Assembly: GCA_030695205.1 (NCBI GenBank)
Contig: JAUYTN010000007.1
Span: 148,329-212,328 of the forward strand
Reading direction: 5' to 3'
From: Burkholderiaceae bacterium
GTDB lineage: Bacteria; Pseudomonadota; Gammaproteobacteria; Burkholderiales; Burkholderiaceae_C
DNA length: 64,000 nt
The stretch's first letter is position 1; the number at the start of each line of letters is the position of its first letter. Below the pieces are notes generated by a model. The model was not told the origin of the DNA and did not search any database. It was given only the letters and a program-made list of their open reading frames with translations. A program made the position numbers and the translations under genes. Below, in pieces: positions 55,788 through 64,000 of this stretch.

Positions 55788-56942
55788 ATGCGCACCCACA
55801 CCCTGCCCTCAGCCCGCCAGCCAGCACCTGCCACGCGTGCTGCCGCTTTGCCCACCCGCTTTCTGAGCCCCTCCGATGTGGCCACCCTGGTCGCCGACAA
55901 AGGCCTGGCCACCTGCCTGCGTGAGTTGGCCGAGGCCGTCGAGGCCGACTTCCGGCGCTGGCCTGACTTTGACAAAACCGCCCGCGTCGCGGCCCATTCC
56001 GACGTGGGCGTGATCGAGCTGATGCCAGTGGCCGATGCGCGGCAGTACGCCTTCAAGTACGTCAACGGCCACCCGTACAACGCCCAGCATGGGCTGCCCA
56101 CGGTCATGGCCTTTGGTGTGCTGGCCGATGTGGCCACCGGCGCCCCCCTGTTGGTGAGCGAGCTGACGCTGACCACCGCACTGCGCACCGCCGCCACCTC
56201 AGCCATGGCCGCCCGCACACTGGCCCGCCCCGGCAGCCGGGTCATGGCGCTGATTGGCAACGGCGCGCAAAGCGAATTCCAGGCACTGGCGTTTGCTCAC
56301 CTGGTGGGCATCACCCATGTGCGCCTGTTTGACGTGGACCCAGCCGCCACCGCCAAGCTGGTGGCCAACCTGGCACACAGCGGCCTGCACCTGACGGTGT
56401 GCGACAGCACCGCAGAGGCAGTGCGCGGCGCCGACATCGTCACCACGGTGACCGCCGACAAAACCAACGCCACCATCCTCAGCGCCGACATGCTGGCCCC
56501 CGGCATGCACATCAATGCGGTGGGCGGCGACTGCCCCGGCAAAACCGAACTGGCCGCCGATGTGTTGCGCGCCGGTGCGGTGTTTGTGGAGTACGAGCCG
56601 CAAACCCGCGTCGAGGGGGACTTGCAACAAATGCCCGCCGACTTCTGTGTGACCGAACTCTGGCGCGTGCTCACCGGGCAAGCCACTGGGCGCAGCAGTA
56701 CCGACCAAATCACGGTGTTCGACTCGGTGGGGTTTGCCCTGGAGGACTACAGCGCCTTGCGCTACCTGTCCGCCCAGGCGGCAGCCTTGGGGCTGGGTGA
56801 GCCCCTGCCGCTGATTCCCGCGCTGGCCAACCCGCGCGACCTGTTCAGCCTGGTCCGCCCAGCGGCCGACGCACAGGCACTGGCCACCGGACGGGTGGTG
56901 GAAACGGGCCTGCGGACACAGACCAAGCCGGTGTCGGTGTAA
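55788..56942 (+). CDS. Ornithine cyclodeaminase
   Basis: The 384-aa NAD-dependent enzyme converts ornithine to proline and ammonia. It has GVIELMPVADARQYAFKYVN, LTALRTAATSAMAARTLA-like segment (TTALRTAATSAMAARTLARP), Rossmann motif ALIGNGAQSEFQALAFAHL, and DIVTTVTADKTNATIL. The length is slightly above the usual 350 aa. The start at 55788 is preferred over an upstream codon. Arginase follows 26 bp later, forming an arginine-to-proline route. Confidence 0.9.
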   Translation: MRTHTLPSARQPAPATRAAALPTRFLSPSDVATLVADKGLATCLRELAEAVEADFRRWPDFDKTARVAAHSDVGVIELMPVADARQYAFKYVNGHPYNAQHGLPTVMAFGVLADVATGAPLLVSELTLTTALRTAATSAMAARTLARPGSRVMALIGNGAQSEFQALAFAHLVGITHVRLFDVDPAATAKLVANLAHSGLHLTVCDSTAEAVRGADIVTTVTADKTNATILSADMLAPGMHINAVGGDCPGKTELAADVLRAGAVFVEYEPQTRVEGDLQQMPADFCVTELWRVLTGQATGRSSTDQITVFDSVGFALEDYSALRYLSAQAAALGLGEPLPLIPALANPRDLFSLVRPAADAQALATGRVVETGLRTQTKPVSV

Positions 56943-56968
56943 GGTGTGGCACCGATGAGGAGAACCCA

Positions 56969-57907
56969 TTGATTGCACCCCACCTCACAGGCGTGAGCCT
57001 GATTGGCGCACCCACCGACGTGGGCGCAGGCGTACCCGGCGCCCGCATGGGCCCCGAGGCCTTGCGCGTGGCCGGCTTGGCCCAAGCCATTGAAGCCTTT
57101 GGCCACCCGGTGCGCGACTGCGGCAACCTGGCCGGCCCACCCAACCCCTGCCAACCCGCCGTCAATGGCTACCGCCACCTGACAGAGGTGGCCGAGTGGA
57201 ACCGCCTGCTGCACGACGCCACTCTTGAGCAACTGCAAGACAACCGCTTGCCCATCATGCTGGGCGGGGACCACTGCCTGGGGGTGGGCTCCATCAGCGC
57301 AGTGGCCAGACATTGCCAGGCGGTGGGCAAAAAGCTGCGCGTGCTGTGGCTGGATGCCCACGCCGACTTCAACACCGCCACCCTCACCCCCAGCGGCAAC
57401 ATCCACGGCATGCCGGTGGCCTGCCTGTGTGGCCACGGCCCGCAAGAGCTGGTGGACATGGGTGGCCCAGGCCACCGGCTGCGCCCCAAAGACATTCGGC
57501 AAGTAGGCATCCGCAGCGTCGATGCAGGCGAAAAACACATGCTGGCTCAGCTAGGCATAGAGGTGTTTGACATGCGCTACATCGACGAGATGGGCATGCG
57601 TCACACCATGGAAATGGCGCTGGCCCTGGTGGACGCCAACACCCACTTGCACGTCAGCCTGGACGTGGACTTTCTGGACCCCGACATCGCACCCGGCGTG
57701 GGCACCACCGTGCGCGGTGGCCCCACCTACCGCGAGGCGCAGCTGTGCATGGAAATGATCGCTGACACCGGCCGACTGGCTTCGCTGGACGTGGTGGAGC
57801 TGAACCCCGCGCTGGACGTGCGCAACCAGACTGCCGAGCTGGCGGTGGACCTGATCGAAAGCCTGTTTGGCAAGAGCACCCTCATGCGCACCCGGGGTCG
57901 GCATTGA
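56969..57907 (+). CDS. rocF: Arginase
   Basis: Arginase splits arginine into ornithine and urea with a dimanganese centre. The 312-aa protein has the metal-binding motifs GGDHCLGVGS, LDAHADFNTATL and SLDVDFLDPDIAPGVGT, with NIHGMPVA between. A TTG start is supported by GAGGAG seven bases upstream. It lies next to ornithine cyclodeaminase and upstream of an amino acid ABC transporter. Confidence 0.95.
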   Translation: MIAPHLTGVSLIGAPTDVGAGVPGARMGPEALRVAGLAQAIEAFGHPVRDCGNLAGPPNPCQPAVNGYRHLTEVAEWNRLLHDATLEQLQDNRLPIMLGGDHCLGVGSISAVARHCQAVGKKLRVLWLDAHADFNTATLTPSGNIHGMPVACLCGHGPQELVDMGGPGHRLRPKDIRQVGIRSVDAGEKHMLAQLGIEVFDMRYIDEMGMRHTMEMALALVDANTHLHVSLDVDFLDPDIAPGVGTTVRGGPTYREAQLCMEMIADTGRLASLDVVELNPALDVRNQTAELAVDLIESLFGKSTLMRTRGRH

Positions 57908-58134
57908 ACCCCAACCCGCCACAGCGGGCACCGCTGCCAACCCGCCACCCTGTGCCTGCGGCCAACCGCAGATTCGGGATAACCCACCCCCGCAGCCACC
58001 GGTTCCGCACCGCCCCGGTGCTATGCTGCTGTGGTTTTTACGGCACGCTTTTCGCTTGAGGCGGGGGTATGCCGGACAAAAATCCCATGTGTACGAGTTC
58101 TGTCAACGTCCCCGTTTATAGGAGTTCCCCCAAA

Positions 58135-58917
58135 ATGTTCCAAAAATCCCTGATTCTGGGCGCTGTGGCCTTGGCCATGAGTGCCACCGTCGCGGCCAAA
58201 GAGTGGAAAGAGGTCCGCGTGGCCATCGACCCCACCTACAAGCCCTTCACCTTCAAAACCGCTGACGGCAAACCCACCGGCTTTGACGTGGACATTGCCC
58301 AGGCCCTGTGCGATGAAATGAAAGCCAAGTGCGTGTTCGTCGAACAGGTGTGGGACAGCATGATCCCCGGCCTGACCGCCAAAAAGTACGACACCATCAT
58401 TTCATCGATGTCCATCACCGAAGAGCGCAAGCGCCAGGTGGACTTCACCACCAAGTACTACAACACCCTGTCGCAAATCGTGGTCAAGAGCGACATCAAG
58501 ACCGACGGCACACCTGCCAGCCTCAAGGGCAAGAAAATCGGCGTACTCAAAGGCTCCACCCAGGAAAAGTACGCCATGGGCGAGCTGAAAAAAGCCGGCG
58601 TGAACGTGGTGAACTACGAAGCGCAAGATCAGGTGTACCTGGACATCAAATCTGGCCGACTGGACGGCACCGTGGCCGACATCATGGAAGTCAAAGGCGG
58701 TTTTCTGGACACGCCCGATGGCAAAGGCTACGTCTTTGTGGGCCAGCCCCTGAAGTTTCCGAAGTACTTTGGCGAAGGTGCGGGCGCGGCCGTGCGCAAG
58801 TCGGACAAAGACCTGAAAGAAGCCCTGAACAAAGGCATCGCCTCCATCCGCACCAGCGGCAAGTGGCAGCAAATCAGCGACAAGTACTTTCCAGGCACCG
58901 ACATCTGGGGCGACTGA
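58135..58917 (+). CDS. Polar amino acid ABC transporter binding protein
   Basis: The 260-aa periplasmic protein has a signal peptide (SLILGAVALAMSATVAA) and the family-3 solute-binding blocks VAIDPTYKPFTFKTADGKP, TGFDVDIAQALCDEM, and ISSMSITEERKRQVDFT. This is the HisJ/ArgT type for lysine, arginine, ornithine or histidine. The ATG at 58135 is preferred because upstream in-frame codons lack a signal. Arginine or ornithine is likely given the neighbours. Confidence 0.93.
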   Translation: MFQKSLILGAVALAMSATVAAKEWKEVRVAIDPTYKPFTFKTADGKPTGFDVDIAQALCDEMKAKCVFVEQVWDSMIPGLTAKKYDTIISSMSITEERKRQVDFTTKYYNTLSQIVVKSDIKTDGTPASLKGKKIGVLKGSTQEKYAMGELKKAGVNVVNYEAQDQVYLDIKSGRLDGTVADIMEVKGGFLDTPDGKGYVFVGQPLKFPKYFGEGAGAAVRKSDKDLKEALNKGIASIRTSGKWQQISDKYFPGTDIWGD

Positions 58918-58972
58918 TCCCGGTCACTGCCGTCTTGCCATACCTGTCTGAACCCAGCCACACCCCCACCGC

Positions 58973-59674
58973 ATGACACCCTACATCCTGAGCATCCTGC
59001 AAGGCGCCGTTTTGGTGCTGGAGGTGGCGCTGGGCTCGCTGGTGGTGGCGGTGGTGCTGGGGCTGATGGGGGCCATGGCCAAACTGTCGGGCCACAAGCC
59101 CGCCGTCTGGCTGGCCACCGTGTACTCCACCCTCATTCGCGGCATCCCCGACCTGGTGCTGATGCTGCTCATTTTTTACGGCGGCCAGATCGGCCTGAAC
59201 TGGACGCTGGAAGCCCTGGGCTCGGACGCCTACATTGAAATCGACCCCTTTGTGGCCGGGGTGCTGACCATTGGCTTCATCTACGGTGCCTACATGACCG
59301 AAACCTTCCGCGGTGCCATTCTGGCCATTCCGCCGGGGCAAATGGAGGCCGGTCGTGCCTACGGTATGCGCCCCATGCAGGTATTTGTGCGCATTACCTT
59401 GCCGCAAATGGTGCGCCTGGCGCTGCCCGGCTTCACCAACAACTGGCTGGTGCTGATGAAGGCCACCGCGCTGGTGTCGCTGCTGGGCCTGCAAGACATG
59501 ACCTACCTGGCCAAACAGGCCGGGGCCGCTGCCCGCGGCGACATTGCGAATGCACCGCTGCTGTTCCTGGCCTTTGCCGGGCTGCTGTACCTGGTGTTCA
59601 CCAGCGTATCGCTGGTGCTGCTGCGCATGCTGGAGCGGCGCTACTCCATGGGCGTCAAGCGAGGCACGCTGTAG
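58973..59674 (+). CDS. Polar amino acid ABC permease (HisQ-like)
   Basis: The 233-aa inner-membrane protein has five helices, the loop MEAGRAYGMRPMQVFVRITL (EAA-type) and YSTLIRGIPDLVLMLLIFYG, typical of HisQ. It follows the binding-protein gene and precedes a HisM-like gene by 3 bp. Confidence 0.93.
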   Translation: MTPYILSILQGAVLVLEVALGSLVVAVVLGLMGAMAKLSGHKPAVWLATVYSTLIRGIPDLVLMLLIFYGGQIGLNWTLEALGSDAYIEIDPFVAGVLTIGFIYGAYMTETFRGAILAIPPGQMEAGRAYGMRPMQVFVRITLPQMVRLALPGFTNNWLVLMKATALVSLLGLQDMTYLAKQAGAAARGDIANAPLLFLAFAGLLYLVFTSVSLVLLRMLERRYSMGVKRGTL

Positions 59675-59677
59675 ACC

Positions 59678-60391
59678 ATGGAATTTGACATCATCTTCCG
59701 GCCCGAGAACCTCCTGCAGTTCTGGGAGGGCACCGTCAATGCGCTGGCCCTGCTGGTGTCGTCGCTGGTGGTGGGTGGGCTGCTGGCGCTGCCGCTGGCT
59801 GTGGCACGGGTCAGCACCAACCGCTGGCTCAGCGGGCCGGTGTGGCTGTTCACCTACGTGCTGCGCGGCACGCCGCTGCTGATTCAGGTGTACCTGATTT
59901 ACTTCGGCCTGGGACAGCTGGAGTACATCCAAGATCGCTGGGACGACAGCTGGCCCTGGACATGGTTCAAAGAACCGTTCTTTTGCGCCATGCTGGCCTT
60001 TGCCCTCAACACCTGCGCCTACACGGTGGAGCTTCTGGCCGGTGCCATCCGCGACACCAGCCACGGCGAGGTGGAAGCGGCCCAGGCCATGGGCATGACG
60101 CGCTGGACCACCATGCGCCGCATTCTGTTGCCGTCTGCCATGCGCCGCAGCCTGCCGGGCTACAGCAACGAAGTCATCATGATGCTGCACAGCACCTCGC
60201 TGGCCAGCGCCGTGCCCGCACTGCTGGACATCACCGGCGCGGCGCGCAACATCTACTCCGACTTTTACATCCCGTTCGAGGCTTTCATCTCCGCCGGGGT
60301 GATTTACGCCACCCTCACCCTGATGCTAGTGGGCCTGTTCAAGCTGGCCGAGCGACGCTGGCTGGTACACCTGGCGCCACGCAGCCACTGA
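59678..60391 (+). CDS. Polar amino acid ABC permease (HisM-like)
   Basis: The 237-aa membrane protein has the HisM-type blocks FTYVLRGTPLLIQVYLIYFG, DTSHGEVEAAQAMGMTRWTT and LASAVPALLDITGAARNIYS. It pairs with the HisQ-like protein. An interspersed repeat begins at its stop codon. Confidence 0.93.
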   Translation: MEFDIIFRPENLLQFWEGTVNALALLVSSLVVGGLLALPLAVARVSTNRWLSGPVWLFTYVLRGTPLLIQVYLIYFGLGQLEYIQDRWDDSWPWTWFKEPFFCAMLAFALNTCAYTVELLAGAIRDTSHGEVEAAQAMGMTRWTTMRRILLPSAMRRSLPGYSNEVIMMLHSTSLASAVPALLDITGAARNIYSDFYIPFEAFISAGVIYATLTLMLVGLFKLAERRWLVHLAPRSH

Positions 60392-60445
60392 TTTTTATGT
60401 TTTTTTGGCACCTACCGCTTGCTGGTATTGGTTTTTCAGCTATCA
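60391..60445 (+). repeat. Interspersed CGCTTG repeat, copy 9
   Basis: ATTTTTATG, TTTTTTGGCACCTACCGCTT, GGTATTGG and TTTTTCAGCTATCACTC lie directly after the HisM-like stop codon and before the M14 gene. It fills the only gap in the transporter cluster. Confidence 0.8.
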
Positions 60446-60466
60446 CTCTGAACACATCCACACACC

Positions 60467-61618
60467 ATGCATGTGACTGAACACCCCCTGCTGTCTCCCG
60501 CCATCGGCACCCAGCGCACGCTGGTCAGCCAACATTTCGGCACGGCGGGTGCGGCGCCCAAGGTGGTGCTGCAAGCCAGCCTGCACGCCGACGAGCTGCC
60601 AGGCATGCTGGTGCTGCACCACCTGCGCGGCCTGCTGCAAGCGGCCGAGGCGCAGGGCCGCATCACCGGTGAAGTGGTGCTGGTACCCATTGCCAACCCC
60701 ATTGGCCTGAACCAGACGGTGCTGCACAGCCAGCTGGGCCGGTTCGAGCTGGCCAGCGCCGACAACTTCAACCGCAGCTACCCCCCGTTCGCCGACTGGC
60801 TGATGGAAGACGGCCACGCCATTGCCCCGCATTTGGGAGCAGACCCAGCCACCAACATGGCCACCATCCGCGCCGCCATGCACGCCGCGCTGGACCGCCA
60901 CCCGCCCGTCACCGAACTGGACAGCCTGCGCCACACCCTCATGCACCTGGCCTGCGATGCCGACGTGGCACTCGATTTGCATTGCGACTTTGAAGCCGCC
61001 ATGCACCTCTACACCGAGCCCCCCTGTGCCGACAAGCTGCTGCCACTGGCCGCCCTGCTGGGTGCGCGCGCCGTGCTGCTGGCAGAAGGCTCAGGCGGGC
61101 GTTGTTACGACGAAGCCCTGAGTGGCGTGTGGTGGCAGTTGCGCCAGAAGCTGACCGTGGCGCATGGCCAGGCGTTTGTCGATTCACACCCCTTCCCGCA
61201 GGGCTGCGCCAGCACCACTGTGGAATTGCGCGGCCAGACCGACGTGCGCCACGAGCTGGCCCAGGCCGATGCCGCCGCCATCCTGGCCTACCTGACCCTG
61301 CTGGGAGCCGTGGCCGGGCCCGTGCCCGACGTGCCCGCCCTGCCCTGCCAGCCCACACCACTGGCCGGTACCCAGGTGCTGATGGCACCCCACAGTGGCG
61401 TGCTGACCTACCTCAAGCAACCCGGCGACGACATTGCCGTGGGCGACGTGGTGGCCGAAGTCATTCACCCCGCCACCGGACACGTCAGCCCGGTGGTGGC
61501 AAGCGTCAACGGTGTGCTGTACGCCCGCCACATCGTTCGCTGGGCCACCACCGGGCTGGAGGTGGGCAAAATTTCTGGTGCCCAGGCCTTTCGCACCGGG
61601 CCGTTGCTCAGCGCCTGA
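60467..61618 (+). CDS. M14-type succinylglutamate desuccinylase/aspartoacylase family protein
   Basis: The 383-aa protein resembles AstE/AspA zinc deacylases of clan M14. Zinc-site segments are [19 protein letters not shown] (HxxE) and [15 protein letters not shown] (His), with NFNRSYPPF and [15 protein letters not shown] region ([11 protein letters not shown]) as in family members. The C terminus carries a biotinyl/lipoyl-like module ([20 protein letters not shown]). It may deacylate an N-acyl amino acid taken up by the neighbouring transporter; the substrate is inferred. Confidence 0.83.
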   Translation: MHVTEHPLLSPAIGTQRTLVSQHFGTAGAAPKVVLQASLHADELPGMLVLHHLRGLLQAAEAQGRITGEVVLVPIANPIGLNQTVLHSQLGRFELASADNFNRSYPPFADWLMEDGHAIAPHLGADPATNMATIRAAMHAALDRHPPVTELDSLRHTLMHLACDADVALDLHCDFEAAMHLYTEPPCADKLLPLAALLGARAVLLAEGSGGRCYDEALSGVWWQLRQKLTVAHGQAFVDSHPFPQGCASTTVELRGQTDVRHELAQADAAAILAYLTLLGAVAGPVPDVPALPCQPTPLAGTQVLMAPHSGVLTYLKQPGDDIAVGDVVAEVIHPATGHVSPVVASVNGVLYARHIVRWATTGLEVGKISGAQAFRTGPLLSA

Positions 61619-61724
61619 ACGCACCAGCCGCCAACACCACCCTGCCGCCCCCCGCCTGCCCCCCGCCTGCACCCCGCTTTACGCACCGCCGCACCACCGC
61701 ACACACTCACACCCGTCACCGCCC

Positions 61725-62507
61725 ATGAGCCACAAACTTGACGTCATCGACATCCACAAGCGCTACGGCAGCAACGAGGTGCTGAAGGGCGTGTCCCTCA
61801 CGGCCAAAGCGGGTGACTGCGTCAGCATCATTGGCTCCAGCGGCTCGGGCAAGAGCACGTTCTTGCGCTGCATCAACCTGCTGGAGCGGCCCAACACCGG
61901 CACCATCAGCGTGGCAGGGCAGCCGCTGGAACTGGTCATGGCCAAAGACGGCATGCTCAAAGCCGCCAGCGACAAGCAGCTGCAAACCATGCGCTGCAAG
62001 CTGGCCATGGTGTTCCAGCACTTCAACCTCTGGAGCCACCTGACCGTCCTTGAAAACATCATGGAAGCACCGGTGCAGGTGCTGGGCATTTCCAAGGCCG
62101 AGGCCGAGGCCCGTGCCCACAAGTACCTGGCCAAGGTGGGCCTGGCCGGTGACGGCAAAACCAAGGTGGAGGGTCACTACCCCTCGCACCTGTCGGGCGG
62201 CATGCAGCAGCGCGTGGCCATTGCCCGCGCCCTGGCCATGGAACCCGAGGTCATGCTGTTTGACGAACCCACCTCCGCCCTTGACCCCGAACTGGTGGGC
62301 GAGGTGCTGCGGGTGATGAAGGCACTGGCTGAAGAAGGCCGCACCATGGTGGTGGTGACACACGAAATGGGCTTTGCCCGTGAGGTGTCCAACCACGTCA
62401 TGTTTTTGCACAAAGGCGTGGTGGAGGACGACGGCGACCCCCGCGAGGTGCTGGCCAACCCCCGCAGCGAGCGGCTGCGGCAGTTTCTGTCAGGCAACCT
62501 GAAGTGA
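61725..62507 (+). CDS. Polar amino acid ABC transporter ATPase (HisP-like)
   Basis: The 260-aa ATPase has Walker [21 protein letters not shown], signature [19 protein letters not shown], Walker [21 protein letters not shown] and switch [13 protein letters not shown] segment ([14 protein letters not shown]). This is the HisP/GlnQ type and completes the transporter. The start at 61725 (MSHKLDV) is chosen by similarity. The next gene's GTG overlaps its stop. Confidence 0.94.
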   Translation: MSHKLDVIDIHKRYGSNEVLKGVSLTAKAGDCVSIIGSSGSGKSTFLRCINLLERPNTGTISVAGQPLELVMAKDGMLKAASDKQLQTMRCKLAMVFQHFNLWSHLTVLENIMEAPVQVLGISKAEAEARAHKYLAKVGLAGDGKTKVEGHYPSHLSGGMQQRVAIARALAMEPEVMLFDEPTSALDPELVGEVLRVMKALAEEGRTMVVVTHEMGFAREVSNHVMFLHKGVVEDDGDPREVLANPRSERLRQFLSGNLK

Positions 62508-63550
62508 CGGCCGGGCACGCCCAGCCCGCCGGCACGGCATGGGTACACCGCGCCATTGGCCTGATTCAGGCCGACTACCAGCGCAGCGCCGACACCCACC
62601 TGATTGCCCTGCCCCTGGAGCCCTACCGCAGCGCAGGCATTGACCTGTACTTCAAAGACGAAAGCACCCACCCCACCGGCAGCCTGAAGCACCGGCTGGC
62701 GCGCTCGCTGTTTTTGTACGCCCTGTGCAACGGCTGGGTGCACCAGGGCACCACCGTGGTGGAAGCCAGCAGCGGCAGCACCGCCGTCAGCGAAGCCTAC
62801 TTTGCGCAGCTGCTGGGCCTGCCCTTTGTGGCCGTGATGCCGCGCAGCACATCGTCTGAAAAGATCGACCTGATTGCCTTCTACGGCGGGCGCTGCCATT
62901 TTGTGGACAACGCCGCGCAGGTGTACGACGCCGCCCGCCAGGTGGCCGCCGACACCGGCGGCCACTACATGGACCAGTTCACACACGCCGAACGCGCCAC
63001 CGACTGGCGGGGCAACAACAACATCGCCCAAAGCATGTTCAGCCAGATGGCGCACGAGCGCCACCCCGTGCCCAGTTGGGTGGTGGTGGGCGCAGGCACG
63101 GGCGGCACCAGCGCCACCATTGGCCGCTTCATCCGCTACCAGCGGCACCACACCCAGTTGTGCGTGGCCGAGCCGGAGGGCTCGGTGTTCAGCGCCTACC
63201 ACCGCAGTGGCGATGCCACGCTGCAAGCGCCGGGCTCGCGCATCGAGGACATTGGCCGCCCACGGGTGGAAGCCAGCTTCATCCGCACCCTGATCGACCG
63301 CATGATCGACGTGCCCGATGTCGACAGCCTGGCCGCCATGCACGCACTGGGCCGACTGCTGGGCCGCAAGCTGGGCCCCAGCACCGGTACCAACTTCGCC
63401 GCCGTGCTGACACTGGCCCACGAGATGCGCGAGCGAGGAGAACAAGGCTCAGTGCTGTCGCTGATATGCGATGGCGGCGAGCGCTACCAGCACAGCTACC
63501 ACGACCCTGCTTGGGTGCAGAGCCGGTTTGGGCAAGGGGTATTGGACTAG
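62504..63550 (+). CDS. PLP-dependent cysteine synthase-like (Cds1-type) enzyme
   Basis: The 348-aa fold-type II PLP enzyme has the Schiff-base Lys in [15 protein letters not shown], the substrate loop [14 protein letters not shown], and phosphate-binding [14 protein letters not shown]. It matches the cysteine synthase/L-cysteine desulfhydrase (Cds1) group rather than canonical CysK. A GTG start at 62504 overlaps the ATPase stop by 4 bp, so it belongs to the amino-acid operon. The reaction is inferred: a beta-elimination or beta-replacement on an amino acid. Confidence 0.85.
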   Translation: MTAGHAQPAGTAWVHRAIGLIQADYQRSADTHLIALPLEPYRSAGIDLYFKDESTHPTGSLKHRLARSLFLYALCNGWVHQGTTVVEASSGSTAVSEAYFAQLLGLPFVAVMPRSTSSEKIDLIAFYGGRCHFVDNAAQVYDAARQVAADTGGHYMDQFTHAERATDWRGNNNIAQSMFSQMAHERHPVPSWVVVGAGTGGTSATIGRFIRYQRHHTQLCVAEPEGSVFSAYHRSGDATLQAPGSRIEDIGRPRVEASFIRTLIDRMIDVPDVDSLAAMHALGRLLGRKLGPSTGTNFAAVLTLAHEMRERGEQGSVLSLICDGGERYQHSYHDPAWVQSRFGQGVLD

Positions 63551-63570
63551 GCGTTGCTGGCCGGTGGTTG

Positions 63571-63640
63571 GGCTTATGTAGCTAAATTAGCCTTTTGCGC
63601 TTGTATTCATTCACTTGTTAGCTATGGATTTTATTTCATG
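63571..63640 (+). repeat. Interspersed CGCTTG repeat, copy 10
   Basis: GTAGCTAAATTAGCC, TTTTGCGCTTGTATTCATTC and TTGTTAGCTATGG lie after the PLP enzyme gene. TAGCTA occurs at both ends in inverted sense, giving a partial hairpin. It is the AT-rich start of the final intergenic stretch. Confidence 0.7.
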
Positions 63641-63860
63641 GCAAATTGTCGTTTTTTATAGACTGGCCCGCACCGTCCGTTTGGTCTCGAAGGTTCAGGG
63701 GCAGGTGTGCACCGAACCGCCAAGGCAGCAGCCTCGGTGGAGCAATAGTCGACGAAAGCAGACACTGGCGGGAATTAGTGCCGCAGTGTTGATGTGGTGG
63801 GGGTTGTGGGGCGGGTAAAACCCCCACCATTGGTGGTGTGTGACTCCACCGGCGTTCTTG
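63641..63860. other. Intergenic stretch with GC hairpin
   Basis: No gene is recognised here. A perfect 10-bp inverted repeat (GGTGGGGGTT at 63796-63805 and AACCCCCACC at 63819-63828) forms a strong hairpin without a T-run. It may stabilise or end transcripts from the amino-acid operon. Confidence 0.45.
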
Positions 63861-64000
63861 TGCGTATTCCACTGATGGCGGACAGTGATTCCATTCCCAT
63901 CGCGGACAGCGTTCCAGCCGATGGCGGACACGCTGCGCGGGTGTCCTGAGTGACGTTCAAATCGTAGCCGAAGTGTCCGCCATCAGCGTGGAATGGTGGT
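63861..64000. mobile_element. Probable terminal repeats of an IS21-type element (partial)
   Basis: From about 63861 (TGCGTATTCCACTGATGGCG) the sequence has repeated GGCGGACA/GCGGACA units (CTGATGGCGGACAGTGATTC; ATCGCGGACAGCG; GATGGCGGACACG; and the inverted GTGTCCGCCATCAG near the end). Multiple copies of this ~12-bp motif in both senses are typical of IS21-family ends, where IstA binds. No istA/istB gene is visible because the window ends. Family assignment is from memory of similar ends. Confidence 0.5.

Noticed and set aside
60400..60425. Sigma-54-like promoter (TGGCAC...CTTGCT) before the M14 gene
   Set aside because: The GG and GC dinucleotides are not at the required spacing and the match is part of the interspersed repeat consensus (GGC...CGCTTG).

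Overview
The window is GC-rich, densely packed bacterial chromosome, most likely from a Comamonadaceae member (Burkholderiales, Betaproteobacteria). The evidence is gene content and order (DUF1330-eno-ftsB, Bug-type binding protein, DUF485-actP-DUF294, queG with a Mce cluster, ocd/arginase) and a short interspersed repeat with a CGCTTG core of a kind I associate with that family. No rRNA or tRNA gene was seen. All identifications are from reading the sequence; no database search was run.

Layout. 1-2717: end of an MntA/HepT-like toxin-antitoxin pair joined by 4-bp overlaps to DUF1330, then eno and ftsB. 2714-10451: NadR-like ATPase, hslO, gamma carbonic anhydrase, DUF455, and an acetate uptake block (DUF485, actP, cNMP/CBS/nucleotidyltransferase protein). 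10473-24647: dbpA, xerD, a Bug protein, an AEC transporter, a Mce-type lipid transport cluster without its own ATPase, queG, tsaE, amiC, a zinc-ribbon protein, DUF2889 and a cobalamin-binding-type radical SAM protein. 24722-34307: a signalling block (response regulator with HD domain, PAS histidine kinase, HDOD protein, second response regulator, nitronate monooxygenase, GGDEF-EAL protein). 34323-39620: DedA, mutL, MFS transporter, miaA.

39353-45911 is the most unusual part. A 268-bp 3' segment of miaA is present twice (about 98% identical) and brackets a three-gene minus-strand operon: a BrxD-like P-loop ATPase, a 797-aa protein joining InlB-like repeats, a DUF1566-like domain and a C-terminal TerB-C-like domain, and an Lhr/BrxHI-like helicase. 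This looks like an unusual BREX-related or TerB-linked defence module on a small genomic island. It is followed by a ParE/CopG-type toxin-antitoxin pair, a fic remnant, a yjfB-like gene behind a sigma-28-like promoter, and an arsR/permease pair with two matching operator-like sites.

48770-64000: PQQ-type sugar dehydrogenase, thiBPQ behind a TPP riboswitch, a PAS-GGDEF protein, and an arginine/ornithine block (Lrp regulator, ornithine cyclodeaminase, arginase, polar amino acid ABC transporter, M14 deacylase-like protein, PLP enzyme). The last ~140 bp look like the end of an IS21-type element. About ten copies of a ~60-bp repeat are scattered through the window; six lie in frame inside reading frames (NadR-like ATPase, amiC, radical SAM, mutL, miaA and the miaA fragment).
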